The notes under the pieces: generated by a model
Told to the model about the DNA's origin: nothing
Seen by the model: only the letters and a program-made list of their open reading frames with translations
Database searches by the model: none
Origin: an uncultured Bacteroidota bacterium
Lineage (GTDB): Bacteria; Bacteroidota; Bacteroidia; Bacteroidales; P3
Length of the DNA: 64,000 bases
Assembly: GCA_902784865.1 (NCBI GenBank)
Contig: CACZWL010000008.1
Location: 1 to 64,000 of the forward strand
Reading direction: 5' to 3'
Position numbers and translations under genes: made by a program
Part shown: positions 1-6,795 of the stretch, in pieces
Layout: each line of letters begins with the position of its first letter
Position numbering within the stretch: the first letter of the stretch is position 1

Positions 1-54
1 ATCTTCTCACTGCCTCCTCTCGCTCTTTTACACTGTGTCTTTTTCTCATAATAA

Positions 55-88
55 AACCCCGAAAGTTTTTTGTCCAACTTTCGGGGTT
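55..88 (-). terminator. Intrinsic terminator of the lipoprotein gene
   Basis: Inverted repeat with perfect 13-bp arms (55-67 and 76-88, AACCCCGAAAGTT). Read on the minus strand it is followed by TTTTATTATG. It lies about 30 bp past the stop codon of the minus-strand lipoprotein gene. Bases 1-54 hold nothing I recognise. Confidence 0.8.
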
Positions 89-119
89 CATTACAAAACT
101 GCACCTTTGCTTGTTTTGG

Positions 120-779
120 TCACGAATACGGCCATGTCTCTGTGATTCGAAATGGTACAGAATATACTTCATTGGCAATGAATATTTTGCACTCAAAACG
201 AAAGACACCATACGCGCGTCCATTTATCACTTCAGCATGAATAACTTTACCAGCAGACATCCTAATATTTTCGACTCTTTGATACGGCATAGTTTGAGAA
301 GTGTTTCCTGTGTTATAGGCGGCACTCTCATATCGGCATTCCAGCTCAAATGAATATTCATCACAAGAAAAAATCCTGTAAATAACAGAATCGACTATTG
401 TCACTGCGCCATTATGCCGCTCACCGCAACGTCTATAGCCATAGTTTTCGTCGTCGTACCGCATTCCACTTGGTTCAGACAGATAGAACATGGTATCCAG
501 AACACGGAAATAGACCTTGAGCGGCACCGAAACCCTCTCTCCGTCAACCTCCATCCACGAGGTGTACGTTATTTGGAAGGCGGTGGTATCGCCCTGCTCG
601 TTGGTCAGAAATTCTACGACCTGATTGGCAATCCCGCTGCTATAAGTCGGGTTGTCAATCGGGGTAACCGGAGTAGGATTTTCCGGCTCGACTGGTGTTT
701 TCTCGCAAGACGCGAGGGCTATCGTCACCGCTGCGGCGAGGATAGCAAGTGTTGTGTGCTTCATGAATTTTAGTTTCAT
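120..779 (-). CDS. Putative lipoprotein of unknown function
   Basis: 219 residues from the chosen ATG at 779; a second ATG at 764 would shorten the leader by five residues. The N-terminus is a lipoprotein signal peptide: basic residues, a hydrophobic stretch, then LASC with the lipidated Cys at about residue 25. Glu-Lys and a Pro/Thr-rich linker follow, as is usual for exported Bacteroidota lipoproteins. The rest is probably a beta-rich exported domain; I recognise no family. It is transcribed alone, with a clear terminator downstream. The nearest promoter upstream appears to belong to a small RNA between 803 and 993, so the gene may depend on readthrough or on a weak promoter of its own. Confidence 0.7.
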   Translation of the reverse strand: MKLKFMKHTTLAILAAAVTIALASCEKTPVEPENPTPVTPIDNPTYSSGIANQVVEFLTNEQGDTTAFQITYTSWMEVDGERVSVPLKVYFRVLDTMFYLSEPSGMRYDDENYGYRRCGERHNGAVTIVDSVIYRIFSCDEYSFELECRYESAAYNTGNTSQTMPYQRVENIRMSAGKVIHAEVINGRAYGVFRFECKIFIANEVYSVPFRITETWPYS

Positions 780-802
780 AATCGTTTCTATTATATGTAT
801 CA

Positions 803-993
803 AATAAAAGAAGCGAGGCACCGTATACCACGCCTATGGTTGGAGGTTGTAGGAAAGACCTTGACATGTAGATGTGGATGCAGTCCACGCTTATACGCGC
901 AAACCGTCACACCAATCTTGCATGTCTTTGGAAGGTTCCTACATTTCCAACCGCAAGACGAAGGTATAACGCTTCGTGATTTCCTTCTGAAAT
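803..993 (-). ncRNA. Candidate 6S-type regulatory RNA
   Basis: About 190 nt expected from the promoter at 1000-1030 to a closing stem followed by TTTTATTT. The two halves pair into a long, interrupted rod: 810-815 with 970-975, 824-829 with 963-968, 838-843 with 947-952, 849-855 with 936-942, then an open region and 863-868 with 921-926, capped by a small hairpin (874-888). The length, the single rod and the open bubble in the middle are the hallmarks of 6S RNA, which binds the housekeeping RNA polymerase by imitating an open promoter. No reading frame of note lies here. Another structured Bacteroidales RNA is possible; a covariance-model search would decide. Confidence 0.6.
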
Positions 994-999
994 CGGATG

Positions 1000-1030
1000 C
1001 AAAATTACGAACTTTTCACGACATGGCAAA
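1000..1030 (-). promoter_or_regulatory. Bacteroidota-type promoter for the small RNA
   Basis: On the minus strand TTTG (1030-1027), a 19-bp spacer and TAATTTTG (1007-1000) match the full -33/-7 consensus of Bacteroidota housekeeping promoters. Transcription should start near 993. Confidence 0.8.
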
Positions 1031-1049
1031 ATAAATTTTCACCCCTTGT

Positions 1050-2189
1050 TTAGATTGGGCCGCAGTTACCTCCGTTGGAGCCCATGTAGTGGTGCATGCC
1101 GTAGAGCCACAGCAAGCCCCTGGAGCAGCCCTCTCCGGCGCTGCGTAGGGCGTCCTTGAGGCGTGCGCCGAGGCCGCCGCGGCCGGACTGCACCATGCGG
1201 TCCACGGCCCACACGATCTGCCGTATGAACCACACCTGGATGAGCGTGTTGGCCACGTTGAACATCGTGTGGAACAGCGAGATGGCCACCGGTATCGACC
1301 CTGCGGCGACGTAGGGCGAGCTGCCGGTCATCCCCTCGGCCACATGGGCCACGAGACCCGTCAGCGGGCGGAATGCCAGCAGCGTAAGCACCACGCCCAC
1401 AACGTTGAACATCAGGTGCGCGCGGGCCGCCTTCTTGCCGGCGTCGTTGGTCACCGTGGCCGCCAGGTTGGCCGTGATGGTGGTGCCGATGTTCTCCCCC
1501 ATCACCAGTGCCACCGCCATCTCGAACCCAATCCAGCCGTTCTGGCACATCAGCAGCGTGATGGCCATGGTGGCCGCCGAGGCCTGCACGATGCAGGTCA
1601 TAAGCGCTCCTATGGCGGTGAAAATCAGCACCGATCCGAACCCATGGCCCGACAGCGAGGCGATGGCCCGGAGCAGCGCAGGGTATTCCTCGAGGTTCGG
1701 CATGGCGCCTTTAAGAAGGTCCATACCCACCAGCAGCAGCGCCAGCCCTATGATGGTCTGGCCTACGTTGCGCGGCTTCTCGCGCCGCGAAAGCAGCATC
1801 GGCAGACTGACAGCGGCCAGCGTCAGTGGCAGGCTGAAGGCGCTGTCGCCGCCGCCCATCCCCAGCAGGGTGAGGAGCCACGCCGTGGCGGTGGTGCCGA
1901 TGTTGGCCCCCATGATGACGGGCACGGCGCCGGCGAGCGTGAGCAACCCCGAGCTGACGAAGCTCACCACCATCACCGTCGTGGCCGACGACGACTGAAT
2001 GGCCATCGTCATCCCCATGCCCGTCAGGATGCCCCCTAGGGGCTTGCCTGTGAACCGCGCCAGCAGCGCCCGCATCTGGCTGCCGGCCACCTTCTGCAGC
2101 CCCGCACTCATCTGCGTCATGGCGAAGAGGAATACCGCCAGTGCACCGGCGAAATTGATGATAATCAGTAAGATGTCTGTTGTTTTCAT
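1050..2189 (-). CDS. Na+/phosphate symporter family protein (short form)
   Basis: 379 residues with many membrane segments. The two inverted halves typical of the Na/Pi-cotransporter family are visible: the first carries QSSSATT (about residues 64-70) and GANIGTTATAW, the second QASAATMA and GENIGTTITA. These Gln-Ser and Gly-Asn motifs form the substrate and sodium site in SLC34/NptA relatives, so the protein probably takes up phosphate with sodium across the inner membrane. Many bacterial members carry a C-terminal PhoU-like domain and run to about 550 residues; here the protein ends soon after the last membrane segments, so that domain is absent. ATG at 2189 follows a -7 box by about 30 bp. 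Confidence 0.85.
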   Translation of the reverse strand: MKTTDILLIIINFAGALAVFLFAMTQMSAGLQKVAGSQMRALLARFTGKPLGGILTGMGMTMAIQSSSATTVMVVSFVSSGLLTLAGAVPVIMGANIGTTATAWLLTLLGMGGGDSAFSLPLTLAAVSLPMLLSRREKPRNVGQTIIGLALLLVGMDLLKGAMPNLEEYPALLRAIASLSGHGFGSVLIFTAIGALMTCIVQASAATMAITLLMCQNGWIGFEMAVALVMGENIGTTITANLAATVTNDAGKKAARAHLMFNVVGVVLTLLAFRPLTGLVAHVAEGMTGSSPYVAAGSIPVAISLFHTMFNVANTLIQVWFIRQIVWAVDRMVQSGRGGLGARLKDALRSAGEGCSRGLLWLYGMHHYMGSNGGNCGPI

Positions 2190-2217
2190 AGTGTAATGTT
2201 TTTGAGTTTTGACAATG

Positions 2218-2225
2218 CAAAATTA
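2218..2225 (-). promoter_or_regulatory. -7 box for the Na/Pi symporter gene
   Basis: TAATTTTG on the minus strand, 28 bp before the ATG at 2189. No TTTG lies at the usual distance upstream. The stretch 2226-2413 to the divergent promoter is AT-rich and holds no gene. Confidence 0.55.
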
Positions 2226-2413
2226 CGCACATTATCTTCACGTGGGGGTTAAGTTTCAGTTACTTTTTTGTTACATATTTGTTACCTTTTTGTTGCGAAA
2301 TTGTTACTTTTCTTCAATTTTTGAACGCGTTTTCGGCACGGGGTCTATCTCGTTAATATCCAGCGAAGTATGCCAATTTCTAACATTTTTCTCCCCCGAT
2401 GCCAACTTTTTTG

Positions 2414-2421
2414 TATCTTTG
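2414..2421 (+). promoter_or_regulatory. -7 box for the RsbW-like gene
   Basis: TATCTTTG, with TTTT instead of TTTG 19 bp upstream, 24 bp before the ATG at 2446. Confidence 0.65.
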
Positions 2422-2445
2422 TAGTGCTTATATACCCCCGAGATT

Positions 2446-2901
2446 ATGACGGAATCATTTGTAATACAGTCGGATATAGCCAATTTGACCCAAGTCGAGG
2501 AGCGCCTCTTTCATTTTTGCCGCCTCTGCAACGTCGGCAGCTACTACTCCACCCTCCAGGTGGCCACCCTCCAGGCAGTGGAGAACGCCATCGTGCATGG
2601 CAACCTCTCCGATGCCGACAGGCAGGTCGCCCTCACTTTCGGCACTTGCCGCGGCGGTCTGTTCGTCGAGGTGAAGGACCAGGGTGCGGGGTTCGACTAT
2701 GGCCGCTTCGGCGACCTCCCCATCGGCGAGTCGACCCAGGGCGAGGGCATCTTCGTCATGCGCTCGCTCGCCGACCGCATGATGTTCTCCGACGGGGGTA
2801 GGGTGGTGAGGCTCGAGTTCGATGTCAATGGCATCGACCCTGCCGACGCCCTCCAGCGCATCGCCGTGCTCCAGAGCCACTACCACCCCGTCGCCGCATG
2901 A
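2446..2901 (+). CDS. RsbW/SpoIIAB-like ATP-binding (HATPase_c) protein
   Basis: 151 residues, the size of a stand-alone GHKL ATPase of the anti-sigma-factor kinase type. The N box is at 46-53 (ENAIVHGN), the G1 box at 78-84 (DQGAGFD) and the G2 region at 98-106 (QGEGIFVMR). Such proteins bind ATP and in Firmicutes phosphorylate an anti-sigma-factor antagonist or bind a sigma factor. In Bacteroidota the partner is generally unknown, and no STAS or sigma-factor gene sits next to it here. It is followed after 130 bp by ybeY. ATG 2446 fits both the promoter and the family's usual start. Confidence 0.85.
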   Translation: MTESFVIQSDIANLTQVEERLFHFCRLCNVGSYYSTLQVATLQAVENAIVHGNLSDADRQVALTFGTCRGGLFVEVKDQGAGFDYGRFGDLPIGESTQGEGIFVMRSLADRMMFSDGGRVVRLEFDVNGIDPADALQRIAVLQSHYHPVAA

Positions 2902-3034
2902 GGCATTCCTCGTTTTCCGTCGCCCACGGAGCACAGCAGCCCTGCCAAGTCCCGAATACGGCAAGGATTTTGAGGAATAATCTCGCCAAATAAACACATA
3001 ATTCCTTGTACATCAATATTTTATATTGATTCCC

Positions 3035-3478
3035 ATGTCCATCCGCTTCTCTGCACAAAATATAGATTTCGACCTCGAAGGGCCCCAAAAGGTGCGCCAG
3101 TGGGTCACCGAGGTGGTCAGTCGGCGTCAGATGCGTGTCGGGAATATCTCCTACCTCTTCTGCGACGACGAGCATATCCTTCAGGTCAACCGTCAGTTCC
3201 TCGACCATGATACCTACACCGACATCATTACTTTCGACTATGTGGCTGGAGGGTTGGTCTCGGGCGACATCCTCATCAGCATCGATAGGGTAGGGGAGAA
3301 CGCCCGTACCTATGGCGTCCCTTTCGAGCAGGAGCTGCATCGGGTCATCATCCACGGTGTGCTCCATCTACTTGGGCAGGGCGACAAGTCGCCCGACGAA
3401 GCCACCGAGATGCGCCGTCAGGAGGCCGAGGCGTTGGCTCTCTGGGAGCAGATGTTTCACGTGGAACAACATTCGTAA
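3035..3478 (+). CDS. ybeY: Endoribonuclease YbeY (rRNA maturation factor)
   Basis: 147 residues from ATG 3035; an in-frame TTG lies nine bases earlier but gives a poorer fit. The zinc motif of the UPF0054/YbeY family is present as HGVLHLLGQGDK: His107, His111 and Asp117. In this phylum the last ligand is commonly in a GxxDK context rather than GYDH. YbeY is a metal-dependent RNase that matures 16S rRNA and takes part in ribosome quality control. The final codons, encoding Met-Phe-His-Val-Glu-Gln, are a parS site read as protein. mnmG starts 12 bp downstream, so the two genes are probably co-transcribed. Confidence 0.95.
   Translation: MSIRFSAQNIDFDLEGPQKVRQWVTEVVSRRQMRVGNISYLFCDDEHILQVNRQFLDHDTYTDIITFDYVAGGLVSGDILISIDRVGENARTYGVPFEQELHRVIIHGVLHLLGQGDKSPDEATEMRRQEAEALALWEQMFHVEQHS
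3453..3468. other. parS-like centromere site inside ybeY
   Basis: TGTTTCACGTGGAACA. Its reverse complement, TGTTCCACGTGAAACA, matches the bacterial parS consensus TGTTNCACGTGAAACA at every position. It lies in the last codons of ybeY and should be a ParB binding site. Confidence 0.85.
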
Positions 3479-3490
3479 CTTCCATGGTCT

Positions 3491-5356
3491 ATGATATTTG
3501 AGACTTTCGATATAGTGGTTGTGGGCGGCGGTCATGCTGGAGCTGAAGCTTCGGCGGCGGCCGCCAAGCTGGGTTGCCGTGTGCTGCTCATCACCCAGAT
3601 GCTAGATACCATCTGCCAGATGTCGTGCAATCCCGCCATGGGTGGCGTCGCCAAGGGGCAGATAGTGCGCGAGGTGGACGCCCTCGGCGGATGGAGCGGC
3701 ATCGTCACCGACCGCTCCGCCATCCAGTTCCGCATGCTCAACATGTCGAAGGGTCCCGCTATGTGGAGTCCCCGTGCACAGTGCGACCGCATGCTTTTCT
3801 CGCAGCATTGGCGCCAGGTGCTAGAGAACATCCCCAACCTCTCGCTCTGGCAGGACGAGGTGACCGGGCTTGTCCTCGACGGCAATGCTGTCGCCGGTGT
3901 GCGTACCCGCATGGGGCATACCATCCATGCCAAGGCCGTCGTCCTCACTAGCGGCACCTTCCTCAACGGCACCATCTATATCGGCGAGGACTCATGGCAA
4001 GGGGGTAGGGTAGGGGAGGCCCCGGCCGTGGGGCTTTCCGACCAGCTGCGCACCCTCGGCTTCGAGGTGGAGCGCCTCAAGACGGGCACCCCAGTGCGTG
4101 TCGACGGCCGCACTATCGACTTCAACCGCCTGCAGGTCCAGCCTGGCGACGAGCATCCTGCCAAGTTCTCCTTCGCTGATACCATGGCACTTACCGAACA
4201 GCGCCCCTGCTTTATCGCCAATACCAACCTGCGCACCCACGATATACTCCGCACCGGCTTCTCGCGTTCTCCCATGTTCACCGGCCGCATACAGGGGCGC
4301 GGTCCGCGCTACTGTCCCTCCATTGAGGACAAGATCGACCGCTTTGCCGACAAGGATCACCACCAGCTCTTCGTCGAGCCTGAGGGATGGCACACGCAGA
4401 GCTACTACCTCAACGGCTTCTCCTCCTCGTTGCCGCTCGAGGTGCAGGTCGAGGCCTTGCGCTCGATAGATGGCTTGGCTGAGGCCCGTATCTTCAAGCC
4501 TGGCTATGCCATCGAGTACGACTACTTCCCGCCCACCCAGTTGGCCTATACCCTTGAGACCAAGCGCATAGAGAACCTCTATTTTGCAGGTCAGGTCAAT
4601 GGCACCACGGGCTACGAGGAGGCCGCCTGCCAGGGACTGATGGCGGGTATCAATGCCGCGCTCAAGTTGCAGGGCAAGGCTCCGTTTGTCCTCTCGCGCT
4701 CGCAGGCATATATAGGTGTGTTGATAGACGACCTGGTGACCAAAGGGGTCGATGAGCCCTACCGCATGTTCACCTCGCGTGCCGAGTACCGCATCCTGCT
4801 GCGGCAGGGCAATGCCGACCAGCGCCTCACCCCCCTGGGGTATGCCATTGGCTTGGCCGACGACAGCCGTATGCGCAGGGTAGAGGAGAAGCAGCGTCAG
4901 GCCGAAGCGCTGACGCGTATGATAGAGGATACCTCGGTCTCGCCCTCCGAAGCCAATGCGTGGCTCGAGGAGCATTCCTCGGCATTGTTGAGCCAGCGTG
5001 TCCGGCTCTCCAGCCTCTTGCTCCGCCCCGAGATGACGCTCGATGCGCTTGTGCAACTCTCGTCGCCGCTGGCCGAAGCCGTGGCAGAGGTGGATGGCGA
5101 GGTGTTGCAAGAGGTAGAGACCGCTATTAAATACCATCGCTATATAGAAAAAGAGCAGGAGGTTGCCAATCGCATCTTGAAGTTTGAGGACATACCATTG
5201 CCGACCGACTGCAACTACTTCGCCTTCGAGGCTCTTTCCTACGAGGCTCGCGAGAAGCTCTCCAAGTTGCACCCTGCCACCATCGGGCAGGCCTCCCGCA
5301 TCAGTGGGGTGTCGCCTGCCGACGTTTCGGTATTGCTTATTACTTTCGCTCGCTGA
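3491..5356 (+). CDS. mnmG: tRNA uridine-34 carboxymethylaminomethyl synthase subunit MnmG (GidA)
   Basis: 621 residues, the full length of the family. The FAD-binding Rossmann motif GGGHAGAEA begins at residue 12, the conserved Cys region MSCNPAMGG lies near residue 45, and the family block RIxGRGPRYCPSIEDKI and the C-terminal helical tRNA-binding domain are complete. With MnmE it places the cmnm5 group on the wobble uridine of several tRNAs, using FAD and methylene-tetrahydrofolate. The gene lies 12 bp after ybeY and is followed by a second parS site. mnmG and parS are both typically close to the replication origin, which supports an origin-proximal position. Confidence 0.97.
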   Translation: MIFETFDIVVVGGGHAGAEASAAAAKLGCRVLLITQMLDTICQMSCNPAMGGVAKGQIVREVDALGGWSGIVTDRSAIQFRMLNMSKGPAMWSPRAQCDRMLFSQHWRQVLENIPNLSLWQDEVTGLVLDGNAVAGVRTRMGHTIHAKAVVLTSGTFLNGTIYIGEDSWQGGRVGEAPAVGLSDQLRTLGFEVERLKTGTPVRVDGRTIDFNRLQVQPGDEHPAKFSFADTMALTEQRPCFIANTNLRTHDILRTGFSRSPMFTGRIQGRGPRYCPSIEDKIDRFADKDHHQLFVEPEGWHTQSYYLNGFSSSLPLEVQVEALRSIDGLAEARIFKPGYAIEYDYFPPTQLAYTLETKRIENLYFAGQVNGTTGYEEAACQGLMAGINAALKLQGKAPFVLSRSQAYIGVLIDDLVTKGVDEPYRMFTSRAEYRILLRQGNADQRLTPLGYAIGLADDSRMRRVEEKQRQAEALTRMIEDTSVSPSEANAWLEEHSSALLSQRVRLSSLLLRPEMTLDALVQLSSPLAEAVAEVDGEVLQEVETAIKYHRYIEKEQEVANRILKFEDIPLPTDCNYFAFEALSYEAREKLSKLHPATIGQASRISGVSPADVSVLLITFAR

Positions 5357-5370
5357 GTATGAATACAATG

Positions 5371-5400
5371 CGCCCCGTGTTTCACGTGAAACACGGGGCG
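5371..5400. other. parS site within a 30-bp perfect palindrome (possible terminator)
   Basis: TGTTTCACGTGAAACA (5378-5393) is a perfect canonical parS. The symmetry extends by seven bases on each side (CGCCCCG / CGGGGCG), giving 30 bp of perfect palindrome 15 bp after the mnmG stop codon. The extended arms could also form a hairpin ending mnmG transcription, although no T-run follows. Bases 5401-5476 hold nothing else I recognise. Confidence 0.9.
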
Positions 5401-5476
5401 TAAATAGCATGTTCTATGGTATTTATGGGATGTTTTTGTGTGTTTGGCGGTCTTTGTAGCACGCTACATTGAGTTT

Positions 5477-6037
5477 TCATGCATTTATAACTGCGGCGAT
5501 GGCTACGCCGAGAAGCAGCACGCTGGCGATAATCATCCAGCGGCGGGGGCGGAGTTCCACCTTCTGGCGGCCGAACATCAGGCCTAGGGTGCCCAGCACT
5601 AGGGTGGCAACCAGCAGGGCGATGGGCGACGAGGAGCCCACAAAGCCCACGCCGACGCCTATGAGCAGCACGTTGGTGCCGGTCGATACCGCCATGGCCA
5701 GCACTGCCAGGTGCTGTGTCAGGTCAAACACCGGCAGCCGAGGTTCCCTGCGTAGGTAGGGTGCCAGCATCTTCAGGACTACGATAGCGGTGAGCCCTAA
5801 GAAAATGTAGCTGTTCACGTCAGTGTAGCGCGTCGGGTCCTCTTCCGACTGGAACGACAGCATGCTCCCCACGAACTGCCCCAGCCAGAACAGCAGGGTG
5901 TGGATTACGGCCGTTGCCGCCACGACGCCTATGCCCGGCAACAGTTGTATGGTGCTTTGTTCGCTGCAGCGGTGCAGCAGTAGCATGGCGCTGATGCCGA
6001 GGGCCAGCGCCAGGATTATGGTTGATGCTATTGGCAT
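5477..6037 (-). CDS. MntP-like (DUF204) membrane protein
   Basis: 186 residues with about six hydrophobic helices. Length and layout resemble the manganese-efflux family MntP: YIFLGLTAIVVLKM matches its third helix, and TNVLLIGVGVGF followed by LVLGTLGLMFGR matches its fourth and fifth. The acidic residues that MntP uses for metal transport, in the first and fourth helices, are not visible at the expected places; Asn stands where the second Asp would be. The protein may therefore have lost or changed its transport role. It follows rsmA with a 10-bp overlap, so the two are translated from one message. Confidence 0.6.
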   Translation of the reverse strand: MPIASTIILALALGISAMLLLHRCSEQSTIQLLPGIGVVAATAVIHTLLFWLGQFVGSMLSFQSEEDPTRYTDVNSYIFLGLTAIVVLKMLAPYLRREPRLPVFDLTQHLAVLAMAVSTGTNVLLIGVGVGFVGSSSPIALLVATLVLGTLGLMFGRQKVELRPRRWMIIASVLLLGVAIAAVINA

Positions 6038-6795
6038 GATTCTATGGTTTTTGTAAGTGATATAAACTCGGCTGTCGATAGCTGTTCGGCGCGTTTTCCG
6101 AGCACCTCGTCTGGCACGGCGGCCACTTCGAGGCCTGCCGACCGCAGGGCGTTGCGCAGCGTCTTGCGGCGCTGGTTGAAGCCTGCCTTTACTACCTTTA
6201 CAAAGAGGCTTTCGTCACATTCCAAGCTAGTTACGTCGTTGCGCGTGAGGCGGATGACGGCCGATTTTACCTTGGGTGGCGGGTTGAAGACGTGCTCGTG
6301 GACGGTGAAGAGGTATTCTATGTCGTAGTATGCTGATAGCAAGACTGATAGGATGCCGTAGGTCTTGCTGCCAGGTCCGGCGGCCACGCGTTCGGCCACC
6401 TCTTTCTGGAACATACCAACCACCTCAACTGCCTGATTTCTACATTCAAACACGCGGAAGAGTATCTGCGACGAGATGTTGTAGGGGAAGTTGCCTATGA
6501 CGCTGTAACTATCATGGAATATGGTGCTTAGGTCGTATTTCAGGAAGTCGCCCTCAATCACGTCCAGGGTAGGGTAGTGGTCGTGGAGGTATGCCACCGA
6601 CTCGCGGTCGATTTCTATCACGTGCAGGTCGGTATCTGTCCTGTCTATCAGGTATTTGGTCAGTACCCCCATGCCTGGGCCTATCTCCACCACGCGGCGG
6701 GTTGTGGGCGACAGGCTGTCCACAATCCGGCGTGCGATGTTTTCGTCGGTCAGGAAATGCTGGCCTAGGAACTTCTTGGCTTTTACTTCAGTCAT
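6028..6795 (-). CDS. rsmA: 16S rRNA dimethyladenosine transferase RsmA (KsgA)
   Basis: 255 residues. The N-terminal signature AKKFLGQHFL, the SAM-binding GPGMG (39-43), the acidic EID at the end of strand 2 and the catalytic NFPY (102-105) are all intact. A helical C-terminal domain recognises helix 45 of 16S rRNA. The enzyme dimethylates A1518 and A1519 late in small-subunit assembly. It is the middle gene of a minus-strand operon: its ATG overlaps the stop of the TPR gene by four bases and its own end overlaps the MntP-like gene. Confidence 0.96.
   Translation of the reverse strand: MTEVKAKKFLGQHFLTDENIARRIVDSLSPTTRRVVEIGPGMGVLTKYLIDRTDTDLHVIEIDRESVAYLHDHYPTLDVIEGDFLKYDLSTIFHDSYSVIGNFPYNISSQILFRVFECRNQAVEVVGMFQKEVAERVAAGPGSKTYGILSVLLSAYYDIEYLFTVHEHVFNPPPKVKSAVIRLTRNDVTSLECDESLFVKVVKAGFNQRRKTLRNALRSAGLEVAAVPDEVLGKRAEQLSTAEFISLTKTIESCQ

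Noticed and set aside
2234..2249. Third parS site around CACGTG at 2239-2244
   Set aside because: Only the CACGTG core and two flanking T match; the remaining consensus positions do not.
3992..5410. Long minus-strand frame opposite mnmG
   Set aside because: Shadow of mnmG with no recognisable domain.
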